Source: an uncultured Ruminococcus sp. (GTDB lineage: Bacteria > Bacillota > Clostridia > Oscillospirales > Ruminococcaceae). Taken from it: a stretch of DNA of 64,000 bases. Location: contig UQPZ01000002.1 of NCBI GenBank assembly GCA_900543145.1, positions 1 to 64,000 of the forward strand. The letters are read 5' to 3'. Below the pieces are notes generated by a model. That model was given only the letters and a program-made list of their open reading frames with translations. It was not told the origin of the DNA and did not search any database. The translations under genes and the position numbers were made by a program. Below are positions 25,041 to 32,337 of this stretch, in pieces; the first letter of the stretch is position 1; each line of letters starts with the position of its first letter.

Positions 25041-26336
25041 ATGAGTACAATAAACGAAAGAAAGCTTCACTTTGAAACCAAGCAGATACACATCGGACAG
25101 GAGCAGGCAGATCCGACTACAGACGCAAGGGCCGTTCCTATTTACGCTTCAGCGTCTTATGTTTTTCATAACAGCGATCATGCCGAAGCAAGATTCAACC
25201 TTACCGACTCTGGAAATATTTACGGCAGACTTACTAACCCTACTCAGGATATATTTGAAAAGCGCATAGCGGCGCTGGAGGGCGGAGTCGCGGCGCTGGC
25301 GGTAGCTTCCGGAGCTGCGGCGATCTCCTATACGATTCAGAATCTGGCACACGCCGGAGATCATATCGTAGCGGCAAAAACTATTTACGGCGGAACATAC
25401 AACCTGCTGGCTCATACGCTGCCCGAATACGGAATTACAGCAGCCTTCGTCGATCCTGACGAGGAGGGAGCTTTTGAAAATGCAATTCAGGAAAATACAA
25501 AGGCGATATTTATTGAAAGCCTGGGAAATCCCAACTCAAACGTTATAGATATCGAGAAGGTCGCTCAGATCGCTCATGCACATAAGATACCGCTTGTCGT
25601 TGACAGCACCTTTGCTACGCCGTTTCTGCTCAGACCTATTGAGTACGGAGCGGATATAGTCGTTCATTCGGCAACTAAATTCATAGGAGGCCACGGCACT
25701 GCAATTGGCGGAGTTATTATCGACAGCGGAAATTTTGACTGGGAAGAAAGCGGAAAGTTTCCGTCGCTTACCGAGCCTAACCCCAGCTATCACGGAGTAT
25801 CCTTTACAAAGGCGGCTGGAAAAGCGGCTTTTGTTACAAAGATAAGAGCCGTTCTCCTGAGAGATACGGGAGCTGCACTTTCTCCTTTCCATGCGTTTAT
25901 TTTCCTGCAGGGACTTGAAACGCTTTCTCTTAGAGTTGAAAGACACATTGAAAATACAAAGAAGATAATAGAATTTCTGTCGGCTCACCCAAAGACGGAA
26001 AAGGTAAATCATCCCTCTCTTTCAGACAGCAAATATAAAAAGCTTTTTGATAAATACTTTCCAAACGGCGGCGGCTCAATATTTACCTTTGAGATAAAGG
26101 GAGGGGCGGCTGAAGCGAAGAAATTTATAGATAATCTTCAGATATTCTCGCTTCTGGCAAACGTAGCCGATGTTAAATCGCTTGCTATTCACCCTGCTAC
26201 CACGACTCATTCTCAGCTAAGCCAGGCTGAGCTAGCCGATCAGGGTATAAAGCCAAATACTATAAGGCTTTCTATCGGAACTGAGCATATAGACGATCTT
26301 ATCCTTGATCTAAATGAAGCGTTTGACGCAGTATAA
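25041..26336 (+). CDS. metY: O-acetylhomoserine aminocarboxypropyltransferase / sulfhydrylase (MetY type)
   Basis: A 431-residue PLP enzyme of the Cys/Met metabolism family. The PLP lysine is in VVHSATKFIGGHG, and the N-terminal phosphate-binding region (PIYASASYVF, YGRLTNPTQDIFE) plus the long insert typical of MetY (about 220-260) separate it from shorter gamma-synthases. It makes homocysteine from O-acetylhomoserine and sulfide in the cytoplasm, so it joins sulfide assimilation to methionine synthesis. ATG 25041 follows AAAGAGG; an upstream in-frame ATG at 25023 overlaps that SD. Monocistronic with its own terminator. Confidence 0.92.
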   Translation: MSTINERKLHFETKQIHIGQEQADPTTDARAVPIYASASYVFHNSDHAEARFNLTDSGNIYGRLTNPTQDIFEKRIAALEGGVAALAVASGAAAISYTIQNLAHAGDHIVAAKTIYGGTYNLLAHTLPEYGITAAFVDPDEEGAFENAIQENTKAIFIESLGNPNSNVIDIEKVAQIAHAHKIPLVVDSTFATPFLLRPIEYGADIVVHSATKFIGGHGTAIGGVIIDSGNFDWEESGKFPSLTEPNPSYHGVSFTKAAGKAAFVTKIRAVLLRDTGAALSPFHAFIFLQGLETLSLRVERHIENTKKIIEFLSAHPKTEKVNHPSLSDSKYKKLFDKYFPNGGGSIFTFEIKGGAAEAKKFIDNLQIFSLLANVADVKSLAIHPATTTHSQLSQAELADQGIKPNTIRLSIGTEHIDDLILDLNEAFDAV

Positions 26337-26349
26337 GCAGAATAAAATC

Positions 26350-26387
26350 ATATCCGTCAGAATTTTAAAGCTGACGGATATTTTTTA
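26350..26387 (+). terminator. Rho-independent terminator after metY
   Basis: ATATCCGTCAG (26350-26360) pairs perfectly with CTGACGGATAT (26371-26381), followed by six T. Confidence 0.88.
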
Positions 26388-26450
26388 TACGCTATATATT
26401 AAAATGCCATGTTTCCCGATCTTTCCGCACCCTTGACGTTTACCGTTTTC

Positions 26451-26479
26451 TTGACAAGACCGTGTATTTATGGTACAGT
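26451..26479 (+). promoter_or_regulatory. Promoter of the repeat-domain lipoprotein operon
   Basis: TTGACA, 17-nt spacer, TACAGT; leader about 83 nt. Confidence 0.7.
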
Positions 26480-26527
26480 ATAAGATGTAAAGCTATATGC
26501 TTCTGGGTAAGACAGCGGATTATAACA

Positions 26528-26571
26528 GAAGGAGGAAATGCCTGCCGAAAAAGGCATTATAACAAAAAATG
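26528..26571 (+). promoter_or_regulatory. SD-hairpin-start element of the repeat-domain lipoprotein
   Basis: A strong SD (AGAAGGAGG) at 26528-26536 is 33 nt from the ATG at 26569, too far for normal initiation. Between them AATGCCT (26537-26543) pairs with AGGCATT (26552-26558). Folding that 22-nt hairpin leaves 11 nt between SD and ATG. The stem also hides an out-of-frame ATG at 26538 that would open a 33-codon overlapping frame ending at 26639. Confidence 0.6.
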
Positions 26572-28365
26572 AAAATAAGGGGCAAGCTGCTGTGCGTTCT
26601 GACTGCGGCGGCAATAACGGGGCTTTCAGCCTGCTCTGATCCTGAGCAGAATGAAAGAAATATCAGCAGCGGTGCTGCTCAGACAGTAACGGAAGAAACA
26701 GCCTATGAAGACCTGAAACCTATCAGTATCAAAGCGTTTACGGACGGAAAGGCTAATGGTGAGGACGTTATTTACTCCTACGGAGGAGTATCTGTAAGAA
26801 TTTGCGGTATAGAATATACGGAAGATTACGGATTTACAGTAAATATGGAGGTTGAAAACAATTCCGATGAAGATAAAGGAATAAACTCATCCTATATATG
26901 CGCAGACGGACTAACCAAGAACAGCTGGAAACTGATTTCCGGTAACCTCGAGCCAGGGGAGACCGACGAGATATCCTGTTACCTTGACGGAATAAGCTGG
27001 GCAAATAAGCTTTCGCTCAAACTGTATACCTCAGGTAATTCTTCATATATTGACGGAAGTCTGTCTGATGAAATTGAAATAGTATACAAGGATCTTAAAA
27101 AGAAAACCTCCGTTCCTGTTACAGCGGAACTTTTAGACAGTAAATACGCAAGGTTGGATTTTATAAGAGCAGATATTGACGAAGAAGACATCAAGCTTAT
27201 TTTTTATGCGCACAATAAAACCGATAAGGATATTTACATAAAAAGCTCAAACGAAAACTTCAGTCACGAGGATTTTTCCGGAAGCTTCGGGGGCTGTATT
27301 CCCGCAGGGGGAGAAGGCTGGCTGAGCCTTGAAGTCTATACTTATAATAATACAATAAACTATATGGATCTAAACTCCGTCAGCTTCAATGCAGAGGTAT
27401 CGGATTCATTAGAATATATAAAGGAATGGATTTTTGCAGATACGATCGAAGTTACAGAAAATATAACTGTTGAGATACCGGACAGCATGAAGCCGCCGGA
27501 AAAAGAAAAGCCGGTCAAGGAGGATATTCCTGCTACCGAATTTAAAGCTCAGTACCTGAGTAAAGCAGATCATACGGAAATAGATGCGGAACTAAAAAAC
27601 GAAAACGGAAAGCTTATTTCAGGCAGTACGATTTTTGAAAACAACAGCGTAAAGCTGGAATATGTATTATCATCCTTGTCGGATGATAACACTGAGGAAA
27701 TCTGGCTGAAGCTGTACAATAAGCTCGATAAGCCTATTTCCATTATCCCCTCCGGAATGGTCAACGGGCTGATGTATGAGCTTAACAACGCTGTCAAAAC
27801 TGATGAAAACAGCTATGAATACTTCTGCTTATCTGTCGGAGAAGATTTTATCGAAAGCTTCGGCAGCGTTTCTGAGGTTACCGCTATGCTGGATATAAAA
27901 TACGACGACGGACATTACGGAAAGGAATCGTATATATGCCAAACTCCAAAATTTACAGTCCGATTTAACGAAAGCGGAATAAAGTCAGCAGTTCCAAAGG
28001 ACGCAGTAAATATCTATTCCGGCGATCTTTGCGCTATTTACTGCGGCAAGAGCGAAACGGACGGCACAAAAGCTGATTCTTATATGTACTTTATAAACAA
28101 ATCGGATAAGCCGATCAATATACAGCTGTATAACACAAAGCTGCCTGCGGCTTCTCAAAAAATCAGATGCTCCTTCGGAAAGTACGATTATACAGAGATC
28201 ATCTGGCCCGGCGCACTTTCACGCATACCAGTCCAGTTCTATTTGTCTGAGGGACGGCTGAGCTTTTCGGAACTTGACGGCGCAGAGGGTTTGTTTGTTA
28301 TTCTTGACAGTGACGGCAACAAACTGGCAAATACAGACTTTATACCTCTTAAACTATTTACTTAA
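26569..28365 (+). CDS. Lipoprotein with four Ig-like repeat domains, function unknown
   Basis: A 598-residue lipoprotein with a signal peptide and lipobox (GLSAC, Cys about residue 22), then a low-complexity linker and four related beta-rich domains of about 110 residues each. Each repeat contains a conserved phrase such as NNSDEDKGI, NKTDKDIYI, NKLDKPISI and NKSDKPINI followed by a Gly/Pro turn and strand. These resemble Ig-like domains of uncharacterised clostridial lipoproteins. A Pro/Glu/Lys linker (PPEKEKPVKED) separates repeats 2 and 3. The next gene, a DUF3810 protein, starts 15 nt after its stop, so the two are probably cotranscribed. Confidence 0.75.
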   Translation: MKIRGKLLCVLTAAAITGLSACSDPEQNERNISSGAAQTVTEETAYEDLKPISIKAFTDGKANGEDVIYSYGGVSVRICGIEYTEDYGFTVNMEVENNSDEDKGINSSYICADGLTKNSWKLISGNLEPGETDEISCYLDGISWANKLSLKLYTSGNSSYIDGSLSDEIEIVYKDLKKKTSVPVTAELLDSKYARLDFIRADIDEEDIKLIFYAHNKTDKDIYIKSSNENFSHEDFSGSFGGCIPAGGEGWLSLEVYTYNNTINYMDLNSVSFNAEVSDSLEYIKEWIFADTIEVTENITVEIPDSMKPPEKEKPVKEDIPATEFKAQYLSKADHTEIDAELKNENGKLISGSTIFENNSVKLEYVLSSLSDDNTEEIWLKLYNKLDKPISIIPSGMVNGLMYELNNAVKTDENSYEYFCLSVGEDFIESFGSVSEVTAMLDIKYDDGHYGKESYICQTPKFTVRFNESGIKSAVPKDAVNIYSGDLCAIYCGKSETDGTKADSYMYFINKSDKPINIQLYNTKLPAASQKIRCSFGKYDYTEIIWPGALSRIPVQFYLSEGRLSFSELDGAEGLFVILDSDGNKLANTDFIPLKLFT

Positions 28366-28380
28366 TGAAAGGAATCGGGA

Positions 28381-29508
28381 ATGAGATCCATAAAATCAAT
28401 CAAAAAATCTACATGGATATTATCCGGACTTTTTATTGTATGCATAATATTAAACGTGACAGCATGGATTTCGACAGCGTTCTGCGACTGGTACAGAGAA
28501 TATATCTTTCCCGTATGGACTAAAACCTACGGCAGCCTTACCTCGCTTATGCCGATTTCCTTCGGCGAGCTGCTTATCTGGACTGCGGTTATCGGAGTTC
28601 CGCTTTCGCTGATACTGCTGATCGTACTGCTTATTATCAAAAAAGGCAGACGCCGTAAGCTCGGGAAGATATACGCACTTACATATCTGTGGATAATTGC
28701 CTTTATAGCGGTCACCGAAACGCTGAACTGCTTTATCCTGTATCACTGCTCGACATTCGCCGAAACATATAGGATCCCGCAGGAGCAGTATACAACGGCA
28801 CAGCTGGAGGAATTATGCGGATACCTTACCGCACGGACAAACGAGCTTTCTGTTCAGGTCCAGAGGGACGAAAGCGGCAGGTTTATACTTACCGCAGACC
28901 TTGACGAAACGGCAAAAAGCGCAATGAAGAAGCTGGGAAAGGATTATCCTCAGCTTTCAGGCTTTTATGTGACCCCAAAGCCGGTCATGTATTCTTATTT
29001 TATGAGCCAGCAGTATCTGATGGGAATATATTTTCCGTTTACAATGGAGGCTAATTACAACGACGAAATGTACCCCTCAAATCTGCCGGACACAATTTGT
29101 CATGAGCTTGCGCACACCAAGGGCTTTATACTTGAGGACGAGGCAAGCTTTATAGCCTTTCTGGCCTGCGACGCAAGCGATAATACCGAATACAGGTACA
29201 GCGGCTATCTGAATGCGCTAAAATACGTTATAGGTCAGGTAAGGGACAATTGCAGCGCCGAAACGGTCTCTCAGATATATTCAAGGCTTGACGCAGGAGT
29301 TATTGCAGACATGAACGGCAATTCGGATTACTGGCAGTCGGTTCAGGAAAGCGATAAAGGCCTGCTTCCAAGCAAAACGGTGGCAAAGGTTTCAGACAAG
29401 GCAATGGAGGCTTCCCTTAAGCTTAACGGCGTTGAGGACGGAAAAAGATCCTACGGGCGAATGGTAGATCTTCTGCTTAACTACTACTTTATGAATAAGA
29501 ACCCATAA
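28381..29508 (+). CDS. DUF3810-family membrane protein with HExxH motif
   Basis: A 375-residue protein with three N-terminal membrane helices (about 13-33, 61-83 and 96-120) and an extracytoplasmic part. It has CHELAHTKGF (HExxH, residues around 240) followed by EDEASFIAFLAC, the arrangement of a gluzincin-like zinc metallopeptidase, as described for DUF3810 proteins. Peptidase activity is plausible but not shown. It follows the repeat-domain lipoprotein by 15 nt and has a GAAAGGA SD. Confidence 0.82.
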   Translation: MRSIKSIKKSTWILSGLFIVCIILNVTAWISTAFCDWYREYIFPVWTKTYGSLTSLMPISFGELLIWTAVIGVPLSLILLIVLLIIKKGRRRKLGKIYALTYLWIIAFIAVTETLNCFILYHCSTFAETYRIPQEQYTTAQLEELCGYLTARTNELSVQVQRDESGRFILTADLDETAKSAMKKLGKDYPQLSGFYVTPKPVMYSYFMSQQYLMGIYFPFTMEANYNDEMYPSNLPDTICHELAHTKGFILEDEASFIAFLACDASDNTEYRYSGYLNALKYVIGQVRDNCSAETVSQIYSRLDAGVIADMNGNSDYWQSVQESDKGLLPSKTVAKVSDKAMEASLKLNGVEDGKRSYGRMVDLLLNYYFMNKNP

Positions 29509-29524
29509 CTCTGCGAAGCGTAGG

Positions 29525-29553
29525 TTGAAAAAAACTCAGCGGCAGCTTATACT
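29525..29553 (+). promoter_or_regulatory. Promoter of the XRE-SOR-like regulator gene
   Basis: TTGAAA, 17-nt spacer, TATACT, about 30 nt before the start codon. Confidence 0.7.
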
Positions 29554-29583
29554 TAAAGTACAGTAAATTAAGGAGAGTGCTTT

Positions 29584-30165
29584 ATGAACTATATTTCAGG
29601 GAAAACTATAAGAAGCCTGCGTGAAAGAAAAAATCTTACTCAAAAGCAGCTTGCCGACAGGCTTTCGGTAAGCGACAAAACCGTTTCAAAATGGGAAACG
29701 GGCAGGGGACTTCCCGATATAACAATAATAGAGCCGCTGGCACGGGAGCTTCAGGTCTCGGCAGCGGAGCTGCTTGCGGGGGAATGGTCCGAAAACTCAA
29801 ACAGATCCGCCAATATGCTTAAAGGCAGATTTTATGTATGCCCTATGTGCGGAAATATACTTTTTTCCTGCGGCGAAGGAGCGTTTTCATGCTGCGGAAT
29901 AACCCTTCCTCCTCTGGAAGCTGAGGAGCAGGACAGCAGCCACATTATTTCAGCTGAGCAGATAGATTACGAGCATTATATAACGCTTGAACACCCCATG
30001 AAAAAGGAACATTATATCTCGTTTATTGCCTGCGTTACCGATTCAAATGTCAGTATCGTAAAGCTGTATCCCGAACAGAGCCCCGAAGCAAGATTTAAAA
30101 TGAGCGGCTCGTGCGTGATCCTTGCTTACTGCAACAGGCATGGACTTTATAAAATTAAGCTGTAG
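29584..30165 (+). CDS. XRE regulator fused to a superoxide-reductase-like iron domain
   Basis: A 193-residue fusion. Residues 1-67 form an XRE helix-turn-helix (LTQKQLADRLSVSDKTVSKW). Residues 85-103 have CPMCG and CC, the desulforedoxin Cys arrangement. Residues 119-186 have the superoxide reductase iron-site pattern: His119, His136, His142 (EHPMKKEHY), Cys183 and His186 (YCNRHG). The ligand set looks complete, so the protein may sense superoxide, peroxide or iron through this site and control genes by its HTH domain. The SD AAGGAG precedes ATG 29584. It is followed after 42 nt by tsaE. The sensing role is inference. Confidence 0.8.
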   Translation: MNYISGKTIRSLRERKNLTQKQLADRLSVSDKTVSKWETGRGLPDITIIEPLARELQVSAAELLAGEWSENSNRSANMLKGRFYVCPMCGNILFSCGEGAFSCCGITLPPLEAEEQDSSHIISAEQIDYEHYITLEHPMKKEHYISFIACVTDSNVSIVKLYPEQSPEARFKMSGSCVILAYCNRHGLYKIKL

Positions 30166-30207
30166 GTTCACTAACGGATCCGTGAATCTGACTGATAAGA
30201 GGAAATT

Positions 30208-30660
30208 ATGAGAAAATCAATTGAGATCATTACCGCTTCTCCGGAGGAAACAATAATGCTGGGAGAAAAAATAGGCGCGCGGCTGAAAGGCGGCGACTGC
30301 ATTGCATATAAAGGCGGTCTCGGCGCAGGAAAAACCACTGTTACCAGAGGTATTTCTATTGGGATGGGACTTGGGGACGAGGTCACCTCGCCTACCTTTG
30401 CGCTTGTCAACGAATACCGCGGATCAAAGCTTTCCCTCTGCCACTTCGATATGTACCGAATAACCTCCCCTGACGATCTGGAAACTACAGGCTTCTATGA
30501 TTATATGGACGATAATACGGTAATTGCCGTTGAATGGAGCGAAAACATAGAGGAAGAACTTCCGGAAAACTCAATTATCATAGAAATCAGGCGGACAGGC
30601 GAAAACACAAGAAAATTTATTATTACCGGAGATGAACGTTTTGACGATATTGGGAATTGA
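30208..30660 (+). CDS. tsaE: tRNA t6A synthesis ATPase TsaE
   Basis: A 150-residue P-loop ATPase with Walker A GGLGAGKTT and the family segments SPTFALVNEY and HFDMYRI. TsaE works with TsaB and TsaD to make threonylcarbamoyladenosine at position 37 of ANN-decoding tRNAs. AGAGGAAA lies before ATG. The end overlaps tsaB by 29 nt, so the two are translationally coupled. tsaD is not in the window. Confidence 0.93.
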   Translation: MRKSIEIITASPEETIMLGEKIGARLKGGDCIAYKGGLGAGKTTVTRGISIGMGLGDEVTSPTFALVNEYRGSKLSLCHFDMYRITSPDDLETTGFYDYMDDNTVIAVEWSENIEEELPENSIIIEIRRTGENTRKFIITGDERFDDIGN

Positions 30661-31327
30661 CACGTCCGGCAGGGTAGCTTCATGCGCCGTTGCAGACAAA
30701 GACAAAATACTTTGCGAAAAAATACTTTTCACAAAGCTTACTCATTCGCAGATAATTCTTCCTATGGCTAATGAGGTAATGAACGCCTGTGGGATCGGCT
30801 GGGAGGATATTGACGGTATCGCAGTGGCAAACGGACCCGGCTCTTATACGGGGCTGAGGATAGGTATCGCCGCAGTAAAGGGAATATGCATGGGCGCTCC
30901 GCATATAAAATGCGCAGGGATCTCAACGCTCGAAGCGCTTGCCTATAACTGTCTTGCGTTTCAGGGAAAAATAGTTCCGGTCATGAAGGCCCGCCCTAAG
31001 ATAGTTTATACCGGAGGATTTTATTCCGAAAACGGAAAGCTCGTCCGTACAGACAACGATAAGGTATGCGGCGAAGAGGAGCTTTGCGCTTCGCTTGACA
31101 CCTCTGAGAAAATCATGCTTACGGGAGATCATGCGCAAGAGTTTAAATCCTCCTTTTTTGCAGAAAATGATAATGTAATTACTGCTTCGGCAGCTGACCG
31201 GCTTCAGAAGGCATCTTCGCTTTGTATGGCTTTTGCGGCTAACCCTCAGTATGCGGTTTCGCCCGACAGACTGGAGGCAAGCTATCTACAGGCAACCAAG
31301 GCAGAAAAAGACAAGGCGCACAGATAG
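30632..31327 (+). CDS. tsaB: tRNA t6A synthesis scaffold protein TsaB
   Basis: A 231-residue ASKHA-fold protein with the N-terminal motif LGIDTSGRVASCAV and the signature ANGPGSYTGLRIG. TsaB binds TsaD and TsaE in the t6A synthesis complex. The start at ATG 30632 overlaps the end of tsaE; no separate SD is evident, in line with coupling. The C-terminal half (MKARPKIVYTGGFY onward) is variable as usual for this family. Confidence 0.92.
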   Translation: MNVLTILGIDTSGRVASCAVADKDKILCEKILFTKLTHSQIILPMANEVMNACGIGWEDIDGIAVANGPGSYTGLRIGIAAVKGICMGAPHIKCAGISTLEALAYNCLAFQGKIVPVMKARPKIVYTGGFYSENGKLVRTDNDKVCGEEELCASLDTSEKIMLTGDHAQEFKSSFFAENDNVITASAADRLQKASSLCMAFAANPQYAVSPDRLEASYLQATKAEKDKAHR

Positions 31328-31372
31328 TCATAAAACAAATTTCATAATATATATTTTGGGAGGCGATCTGAA

Positions 31373-31705
31373 GTGGCAATTACTATAAATATTTATTATA
31401 CCGGTACAAACGGAAGTGCGGTAAAATTTGCTGAGGAAATGGTTTCAAGCGGGATCGTAAATAAAATACGCCTGGAAAAGGGAAATATAAAATATGAATA
31501 TTTCTTTCCTATGGAAGATAGGGAAACAGTGCTTCTTATAGACAGCTGGGAGGATCAGACGGCAATCGACAGACATCACGCTTCTCCCATGATGGAACAG
31601 ATAATTAAGCTCAGGGAAAAATACGGACTGCACATAAAAGCAGAGCGTTATATTTCTGACGATAAAGGAATACCCGATAAAGACAAAAGATTTCTTAAAT
31701 GCTGA
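31373..31705 (+). CDS. Antibiotic-biosynthesis-monooxygenase-fold (ABM) protein
   Basis: A 110-residue dimeric alpha-beta barrel protein beginning with GTG (31373) 9 nt after GGGAGG. The pattern GNIKYEYFFPMEDRETVLLIDSWED and the HHASPMM segment match putative quinol monooxygenases/ABM proteins (YgiN-like). Such proteins often act on quinones or heme; no substrate can be predicted here. It lies 45 nt after tsaB and upstream of rpiB, likely in one transcript. Confidence 0.82.
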   Translation: MAITINIYYTGTNGSAVKFAEEMVSSGIVNKIRLEKGNIKYEYFFPMEDRETVLLIDSWEDQTAIDRHHASPMMEQIIKLREKYGLHIKAERYISDDKGIPDKDKRFLKC

Positions 31706-31766
31706 TAAAACCCGATGTTTTTTATCAGCAGAACAAAAATACAGTTGATTTTACGGAGGAAAAGCT

Positions 31767-32210
31767 ATGAAGATTGCAATCGGAAACGACCACGCCGCAC
31801 CACAGCTCAAGCTTGCGGTGATCGAGCATCTGAAATCAAAGGGGATCGAATGTACGGACATGGGCTGTGCCATAGGTGAAAAGTGCGACTTTCCCGACGC
31901 AGCAAAGCTGGTATGCGGCAAGGTACTGAACGGAGAATGCAACTTGGGAATACTGATCTGCGGAACGGGAGTAGGAATGTCCATAGCCGCCAATAAAATA
32001 AAGGGAATAAGAGCCGCCTGCTGCTCCGACAGCTTTTCCGCAAGGCTGACAAGAGAGCATAATAACGCCAATATTCTCTGCTTCGGCGCAAGGGTAGTCG
32101 GTGAAGGTACAGCGCTTGATCTTGTAGACGCCTTTGTAGGTACGGAATATTCGGGAGAGGAAAGACACGAAAAAAGAATAGCCAAGATAACGGCTCTTGA
32201 AAACGGCTGA
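31767..32210 (+). CDS. rpiB: Ribose-5-phosphate isomerase B
   Basis: A 147-residue RpiB/LacAB-family isomerase: IGNDHAAPQLK (substrate phosphate and Asp/His site), CGTGVGMSIAANK (active-site Cys and glycine loop) and HNNANILCFGARVVG. It converts ribose-5-phosphate and ribulose-5-phosphate in the non-oxidative pentose phosphate route. The ACGGAGGA SD precedes ATG. Some members act on other pentose or hexose phosphates; RpiB is the most likely. Confidence 0.92.
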   Translation: MKIAIGNDHAAPQLKLAVIEHLKSKGIECTDMGCAIGEKCDFPDAAKLVCGKVLNGECNLGILICGTGVGMSIAANKIKGIRAACCSDSFSARLTREHNNANILCFGARVVGEGTALDLVDAFVGTEYSGEERHEKRIAKITALENG

Positions 32211-32237
32211 TAACCGCGGAAACCTGTCTTATAAAGC

Positions 32238-32307
32238 AAAACGGGCGAATTAAGTACATCTCTGCAAAACTATTGCAGGAACGTACCCGATTCGCCCGTT
32301 TATTTTA
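32238..32307. terminator. Bidirectional terminator between rpiB and fhs
   Basis: AAACGGGCGAAT (32239-32250) pairs perfectly with ATTCGCCCGTTT (32290-32301). Inside, CTGCAA and TTGCAG form a second stem. T-rich on the plus side and A-rich on the other, so it can serve both convergent genes. Confidence 0.78.
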
Positions 32308-32337
32308 AATAACTATTGTTTTTGTCTTGAATTTGGC

